Assembly: GCA_023544495.1 (NCBI GenBank)
Contig: JAMJFV010000118.1
Coordinates: 1 to 6,052, forward strand
Reading direction: 5' to 3'
Origin: ANME-2 cluster archaeon
GTDB taxonomy: Archaea; Halobacteriota; Methanosarcinia; Methanosarcinales; Methanocomedenaceae
Length of the DNA: 6,052 bases
The notes beneath the pieces are model-generated. The model saw only the letters and a list, made by a program, of their open reading frames with translations, ran no database searches and had not been told where the DNA came from. The position numbers and the translations under genes were made by a program. Shown one piece after another: positions 1 to 3,695 of the stretch. Numbering within the stretch: position 1 is the first letter of the stretch; every line of letters starts with the position of its first letter.

Positions 1-90
1 CACCGATTGGATATGTCAGGATAAATCAAGTAAATTGATGTTATAACAAGCATACTTGAATTAATAATGGTGTATATAAGGGTAGCGATA
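1..90. other. AT-rich left edge, no gene recognised
   Basis: This stretch is AT-rich and every frame is soon closed by stops; for example the ATG at 13 is followed by TAA after two codons. TATA-like strings occur at 41-46 and 73-79. I see no RNA gene, repeat or coding end here. It is probably the intergenic space before the repeat array, possibly with its promoter. Confidence 0.5.
73..79 (+). promoter_or_regulatory. possible archaeal TATA box before the repeat array
   Basis: The string TATATAA resembles an archaeal TATA box. Archaeal transcription usually starts about 25 bases downstream, which here is about 98-105, just inside the repeat array. If it is used, the array is transcribed rightward towards mscS. 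In AT-rich DNA such strings arise often by chance, and no clear BRE is visible, so this is weak support. Confidence 0.25.
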
Positions 91-331
91 TGATTACGGG
101 TTACACAAAGGATTATGGTTACACAAAGGATTATGATTTAAACAAAGGATTATGGGTTAGATTACAAAGGATTAAGGGATTACATAAAGGATTGTGTGTT
201 ACAAGGATTATGATTACACAAATGATTACGGGATTACATAAAGGATGTGTGTTAGAAGGATTATGGGATTACACAAATGATTATGGGTTACACAAATGAA
301 TGATTACAAAGGACTGAACAAATGATTATGG
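91..331 (+). repeat. degenerate GATTA-rich direct-repeat array
   Basis: About a dozen imperfect direct repeats of roughly 15-23 bases follow one another. The best consensus is near TTACACAAAGGATTATGG; the cleanest copies are 101-118 and 119-136, and further copies start near 137, 157, 180, 199, 214, 234, 252, 269, 288 and 304. GATTA occurs exactly 16 times (starting at 92, 111, 129, 148, 160, 170, 178, 206, 212, 224, 232, 259, 267, 279, 302 and 324), and I found no reverse-strand TAATC inside. C is scarce and almost limited to TTACA-type positions, so the two strands differ strongly in composition. Unit length and spacing vary, and there are no unique spacers, so this is not a CRISPR array. 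A 69-codon frame (90-299) happens to stay open across it, but the repeat period changes frame after about three units, so a real repeat protein is unlikely. Function unknown. Options include a decayed minisatellite, a multi-site binding region controlling mscS, or a non-coding transcript. Confidence 0.85.
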
Positions 332-348
332 AACAATATCACGGATAC

Positions 349-358
349 CTTTCGAAAG
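349..358. repeat. 10-bp perfect palindrome upstream of mscS
   Basis: CTTTCGAAAG is perfectly self-complementary. It abuts the TATA-like string at 359-365, where an operator or part of a BRE could lie. It may equally be chance; one such palindrome is not proof of a regulator site. Confidence 0.35.
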
Positions 359-365
359 TTTATTA
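359..365 (+). promoter_or_regulatory. possible TATA box for the MscS-family gene
   Basis: TTTATTA lies about 30 bases before the ATG at 394 and follows a purine-rich CGAAAG that could serve as a BRE. Start sites about 25 bases downstream would give a leaderless or very short-leader mRNA. That fits the absence of any Shine-Dalgarno sequence before the ATG. Position and composition are the only evidence. Confidence 0.3.
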
Positions 366-393
366 GTTAATCACCGTTAATGTACTGCTATAA

Positions 394-1362
394 ATGTCTA
401 TTTCAGATGCAATAATGCCCTACTGGCCATCATGGTTATCCTGGGACATGGCAATCCCGATAGTTGTTATTGTGGTTATGGCAGCAACGATCTTTTTTGC
501 CAGGCTGGTTAACAGGCTTTTACTGGGGTATTTTGATAAGGTTGGTCTGAAATTAAAGGTTGACCCCACCGGTTACAGACTATTACGGCACCTGGCAGTT
601 GCTGCCACGTACATATTTGGCCTTATAATCATCGTATCCAGCATCCCACAACTTCGTTCCATATCATTAGCTCTTTTTGCAGGGGCTGGTTTTGCAGGCA
701 TTGTCATCGGACTTGCCGCCCAGAGTACCCTTTCAAACATTATTTCAGGCATCTCACTGGCTATGTTCCAGCCTTTCAGGGTGGGGGATATCGTCACTAT
801 CCGCGAGGAGTACGGGACCGTCTCTGATCTGACTCTGCGGCATACCGTGGTGACCACCTGGGACAACAGGCGGCTTATCATTCCCAATTACGTTATCAGT
901 GATGAGGCGATCATCAATTGGTCCATCGTGGACCCTACGGTCATATGGCCCGTGGACATCGGGATAAGCTACGATTCAGATATTGACATGGCCCGTTCCA
1001 TAATGATAGAAGAGGCCAGGAAAAATGACAATGTCATGCAATATTATGATATCCTTTTAGGACACCCCGAGGTGTTGAAAGGAAAGGAGGTCAAGGTCCA
1101 GGTCACGGAACTGGGGGATTTTGCAGTAAATTTACGGTTGACAGTATGGATTCGCAACAGAAGACTTGCCTTTGATACCGGTTGTGAGCTCATGGAATCC
1201 ATTAAGAAACGTTTCGATGCTGAAGGAATCGAAATACCCTTCCCGTACCGCACCCTTGTATATAAAAAAGACCTGCCTCCGAATGTTACATTACAGGAAG
1301 GTCTGGTAGATGTTCCAGATGCCGGTAGTGACAAAACCCACAGCCAGGGCAGCCAGGAATAG
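394..1362 (+). CDS. MscS-family small-conductance mechanosensitive channel
   Basis: This 322-residue membrane protein should open under membrane tension to release solutes during osmotic downshift, working as a homoheptamer if it follows E. coli MscS. Three hydrophobic segments are visible at about 18-39, 68-84 and 90-123. The third is the Gly/Ala-rich pore helix (AGAGFAGIVIGLAAQSTLSN), followed by the family hinge MFQPFRVGD (124-132). The beta-domain follows with GTVSDLTLRHTVVTTWDNRR and IIPN (141-165), then the alpha/beta domain ending in GIEIPFPYRTL (278-288). The size is typical of the MscS core with no added sensor domain. The last ~30 residues are hydrophilic and beyond the conserved core; residues ~300-322 are read from DNA that encodes the end of marC on the other strand. 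No Shine-Dalgarno is seen before 394, and an internal ATG at 415 or 448 would still keep all three membrane segments, so the exact start is uncertain. The paralogue (MscS, YnaI, MscMJ-like) cannot be settled, and no gene symbol is given. Confidence 0.93.
   Translation: MSISDAIMPYWPSWLSWDMAIPIVVIVVMAATIFFARLVNRLLLGYFDKVGLKLKVDPTGYRLLRHLAVAATYIFGLIIIVSSIPQLRSISLALFAGAGFAGIVIGLAAQSTLSNIISGISLAMFQPFRVGDIVTIREEYGTVSDLTLRHTVVTTWDNRRLIIPNYVISDEAIINWSIVDPTVIWPVDIGISYDSDIDMARSIMIEEARKNDNVMQYYDILLGHPEVLKGKEVKVQVTELGDFAVNLRLTVWIRNRRLAFDTGCELMESIKKRFDAEGIEIPFPYRTLVYKKDLPPNVTLQEGLVDVPDAGSDKTHSQGSQE
1263..1269 (-). terminator. possible oligo-T terminator for the mutS-mutL-marC transcript
   Basis: Read on the - strand this is TTTTTTA, about 22 bases past the marC stop codon. 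Archaeal RNA polymerase can terminate at runs of five or more T without a hairpin. The site lies inside the mscS coding region, where AAAAAA encodes part of a lysine-containing stretch, so the T run may simply reflect mscS codons. Confidence 0.3.
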
Positions 1363-1926
1363 CCCCATGATCCGGGTAAATACCAGCATTCCCGTGTAAC
1401 CGACCCATTTATTGATCCTGCGTGAGAACATGAATACAAGCAGGGAGACTGCAAAGGTTAACAGGACAGCCAGTATTACGATCAATTTGTGTTCCAGCAT
1501 ATCGTTTGAGCCTATCAGCACGATGATGGTTGTAATGGTACCGGGTCCGGTCAGGATAGGCATGGCAATGGGAAATATCCATACGTCATCACGGTTCTTT
1601 GACTCCTGGATCTCTTTTGTGGTCACACTCTCATGTGATATCTGGGCATGCATCATATCAAATGCGATGGTGAATAACAGGATTCCACCAGCTACTCTCA
1701 ACAGGTCGACATTGATACCAAAAACCTTCAATAATAAATCTCCGGTAATGGCGAAAAAGAGTGCAATGATACAGGCCAGGATAACAGACCGCTTTGCCAT
1801 TGCATTCTTTTCCTCAAAGCTCATTTGGGCTGTCAGGGATATGAACGTCAGCACTCCACTTATAGGATTCACTATCACGAACAGTGATACGAATGAAAAA
1901 ATAAATACTGCAAGTACGTCCATCAT
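1291..1926 (-). CDS. MarC-family integral membrane protein
   Basis: This 211-residue, six-helix membrane protein belongs to the MarC (UPF0056) family. Helices lie at about 6-30, 46-67, 74-92, 117-138, 147-168 and 180-204. Family marks are the NP pair in the first helix (VNPI, 19-22), the DLLRVAGGILLF third helix, PIAMPILTGPGTITT (119-133) with its GPG turn, and TRIMGLFLAALAV in the last helix. The length is normal for the family. The family's transport substrate is not established, and the old link to multiple antibiotic resistance is not supported for E. coli MarC, so no function is assigned. Two adjacent ATGs (1926 and 1923) are preceded by AAGGGA touching the first, leaving only 3 bases to the second; the second may be the true start. 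The gene begins 29 bases after mutL and may be co-transcribed. Its last 24 codons overlap the end of the convergent mscS gene. Confidence 0.92.
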   Translation of the reverse strand: MMDVLAVFIFSFVSLFVIVNPISGVLTFISLTAQMSFEEKNAMAKRSVILACIIALFFAITGDLLLKVFGINVDLLRVAGGILLFTIAFDMMHAQISHESVTTKEIQESKNRDDVWIFPIAMPILTGPGTITTIIVLIGSNDMLEHKLIVILAVLLTFAVSLLVFMFSRRINKWVGYTGMLVFTRIMGLFLAALAVGFVTTGIWNIYQTFL

Positions 1927-1942
1927 TCCCTTATTACATTTC

Positions 1943-1969
1943 TTAAGAGGTAAAGCTATATCCTCTTAA
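1943..1969. repeat. 8-bp inverted repeat around the mutL stop codon
   Basis: TTAAGAGG (1943-1950) and CCTCTTAA (1962-1969) are perfect reverse complements separated by 11 bases that contain the mutL stop codon (1956-1958). In the mutL-marC transcript it would form a stem-loop between the two genes. No T run follows on the - strand, so it is not a standard intrinsic terminator. An RNA processing site or a weak barrier between mutL and marC is possible. Confidence 0.6.
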
Positions 1970-3695
1970 ATAACTTGTCCAGATCCGCTCTGCTAAACGT
2001 AACAACGGTAGGTCTCCCATGGGGACATGTATGCGGATTCCTGGTGCGGTACAGCTGGAACACAAGATTTTGCATCTGCTCCATTGTCAACGGGGCCCCT
2101 GCTTTGATAGCCCCCCTGCACGCGGTGCTATTACAAACCCGCTCAGAGATCCCGGTCATGTCCTTTACCCTGCCGCCCGATAGAATGTCACTTATGATGT
2201 CATGTACTACCGAGGGTTCTTCAAGTCTACCTAATATGTTGGGTACTGCCCTCACAGCAAAGGAATCCGGACCGAACTCTATAATGCCGAACCCCGATTC
2301 TTCCAGGTAAGGTATATATCCCTTTATCAGCACTCGCTCCTTTGAATTCAGGTTGAGATTGACGGGAGTTATTAGTTCCTGCGACCCCTTGATACCCGAT
2401 TCGATCACCTGTTCATAAAGAACACGTTCATGAGCAGCATGCTGGTCTATCAATAGAAGTCCGCTAAGCGTTCGGGCTATAATATACGTATTGTCTACCT
2501 GACCCAGTATCTCAATATCGAACGGCAGGTCAGATTCCCCGGATACCTGTGCCAGATACCTGTCAGTACGTGTAAGCCTGCGCTGTGTATCCTTGACAGG
2601 TACGTTAAATCCGGGTTGTGTCTCGCGGATGACCAGGACGTCCTCACTATCAGTTGACAACCTGGTCTGCGTACCTTTCTGCTCTGTATCCTGTAATAGT
2701 CCCTGTTGTGCCAGTGCAAAACCTATAGCCTCTGCAACTGCATCCATCAGGGCCAGTTCATGGCTGAACCTGACATGTTGCTTGGTGGGATGTACGTTCA
2801 CGTCCACCTCTGATGTATCCAGGGTAAAATTGAGTATAGCCACAGGATATCTGCCTTTCGGGAGCATGGTATAATATCCCAGCTTGATAGCATCACTTAT
2901 GGACCTTGACCGTACATTCCTTCCGTTTATGAAAAATGCCTGGTAGTCCTTATCACTTCTGGTGAACCCGGGTCTTGAAATAAAACCGGATATCTGCATC
3001 AGGTCATTTGAAAAATCAACCGCCATCAATTCCCTGGCGATCTCAGGACCGTACATATGTACGATAGTGTCGAAGAGGTCTTCCGATGCTGGCGAGCGGA
3101 ATAGTTCCCTGTCGTCATGGGACAGGTAGAAAGAGATGTGGCCGTGCCCCAGCGCGTTCTTTGTAACAACTTCTATGATATTCGCCAGTTCGGTCCTGCT
3201 TTTTTTGAGGAATTTCCTGCGGGCAGGTGTGTTATAGAACAGGTCTTCAACCATAACGAACGTGCCTTTCGGAGTACCTGCATCACCGATACTCACAACC
3301 TCTCCTCCATGCACCACCAACCGGGTCCCTTCCAGATCGCCTTCCTGTTTCGTCACTATCTCGACCTTTGCCACCGCTGTAATAGATGATAGCGCCTCCC
3401 CCCTGAATCCCAGGGTCATAACACGCTCAATGTCACGAGCGTCTGCTATCTTGCTGGTGGCATGTTTCAAAAAAGCGAGGGACACATCATCCCTGTTCAT
3501 ACCGCTGCCGTTGTCAGTGACCCTGATACTTCGGATGCCTCCGCCTATGATTTCGACCCTGATATCTGTAGCGCCGGCATCTATGGAATTTTCGATAAGT
3601 TCCTTCACAACCGATGCGGGTCGCTCGATAACTTCGCCGGCAGCTATCTTGTTGATGGTGACCTCGTCCAGAAGATGTATCTTATTCATTGTCAT
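1956..3695 (-). CDS. mutL: DNA mismatch repair protein MutL, endonuclease type
   Basis: MutL couples mismatch recognition by MutS to downstream repair through ATP-driven dimer closure. The N-terminal GHKL ATPase is intact: IAAGEVIERP (17-26), KELIENSIDAGAT (31-43, with likely catalytic E32 and metal-binding N36), DNGSGM (61-66), HATSKI (78-83) and GFRGEAL (96-102). VNVHPTK (299-305) supplies the conserved lysine of the transducer domain. A short linker (about 330-392) leads to the C-terminal dimerisation and endonuclease domain, which shows the full signature DQHAAHERVLYE (417-428), ACR (525-527) and CPHGR (557-561). This metal-binding set marks MutL proteins that nick DNA themselves and is absent from MutH-dependent E. 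coli MutL. QELITP (439-444) sits where bacterial MutL carries its sliding-clamp contact. At 579 residues it is slightly short, mainly in the linker. The start at 3695 is favoured over the ATG at 3689 because AAGGA (3701-3705, - strand) is 5 bases upstream. The gene overlaps the mutS end by 14 bases, suggesting coupled translation. Confidence 0.97.
   Translation of the reverse strand: MTMNKIHLLDEVTINKIAAGEVIERPASVVKELIENSIDAGATDIRVEIIGGGIRSIRVTDNGSGMNRDDVSLAFLKHATSKIADARDIERVMTLGFRGEALSSITAVAKVEIVTKQEGDLEGTRLVVHGGEVVSIGDAGTPKGTFVMVEDLFYNTPARRKFLKKSRTELANIIEVVTKNALGHGHISFYLSHDDRELFRSPASEDLFDTIVHMYGPEIARELMAVDFSNDLMQISGFISRPGFTRSDKDYQAFFINGRNVRSRSISDAIKLGYYTMLPKGRYPVAILNFTLDTSEVDVNVHPTKQHVRFSHELALMDAVAEAIGFALAQQGLLQDTEQKGTQTRLSTDSEDVLVIRETQPGFNVPVKDTQRRLTRTDRYLAQVSGESDLPFDIEILGQVDNTYIIARTLSGLLLIDQHAAHERVLYEQVIESGIKGSQELITPVNLNLNSKERVLIKGYIPYLEESGFGIIEFGPDSFAVRAVPNILGRLEEPSVVHDIISDILSGGRVKDMTGISERVCNSTACRGAIKAGAPLTMEQMQNLVFQLYRTRNPHTCPHGRPTVVTFSRADLDKLFKRI

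Noticed and set aside
91..331. CRISPR array
   Set aside because: Repeats are imperfect, vary in length and follow each other without unique spacers, and no cas gene is near.
91..331. Replication origin made of repeated binding sites
   Set aside because: No orc1/cdc6 gene or recognisable ORB element is present, and the repeats lack the dyad symmetry expected. Direct repeats alone are not enough.
1291..1926. marC as an antibiotic resistance gene
   Set aside because: The name is historical. The family's role in multiple antibiotic resistance is not supported, and nothing here suggests drug transport.
1412..1969. 185-codon + strand frame opposite marC
   Set aside because: It mirrors marC codons entirely, while marC itself has clear family motifs and six helices. 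The antisense product has no recognisable features.
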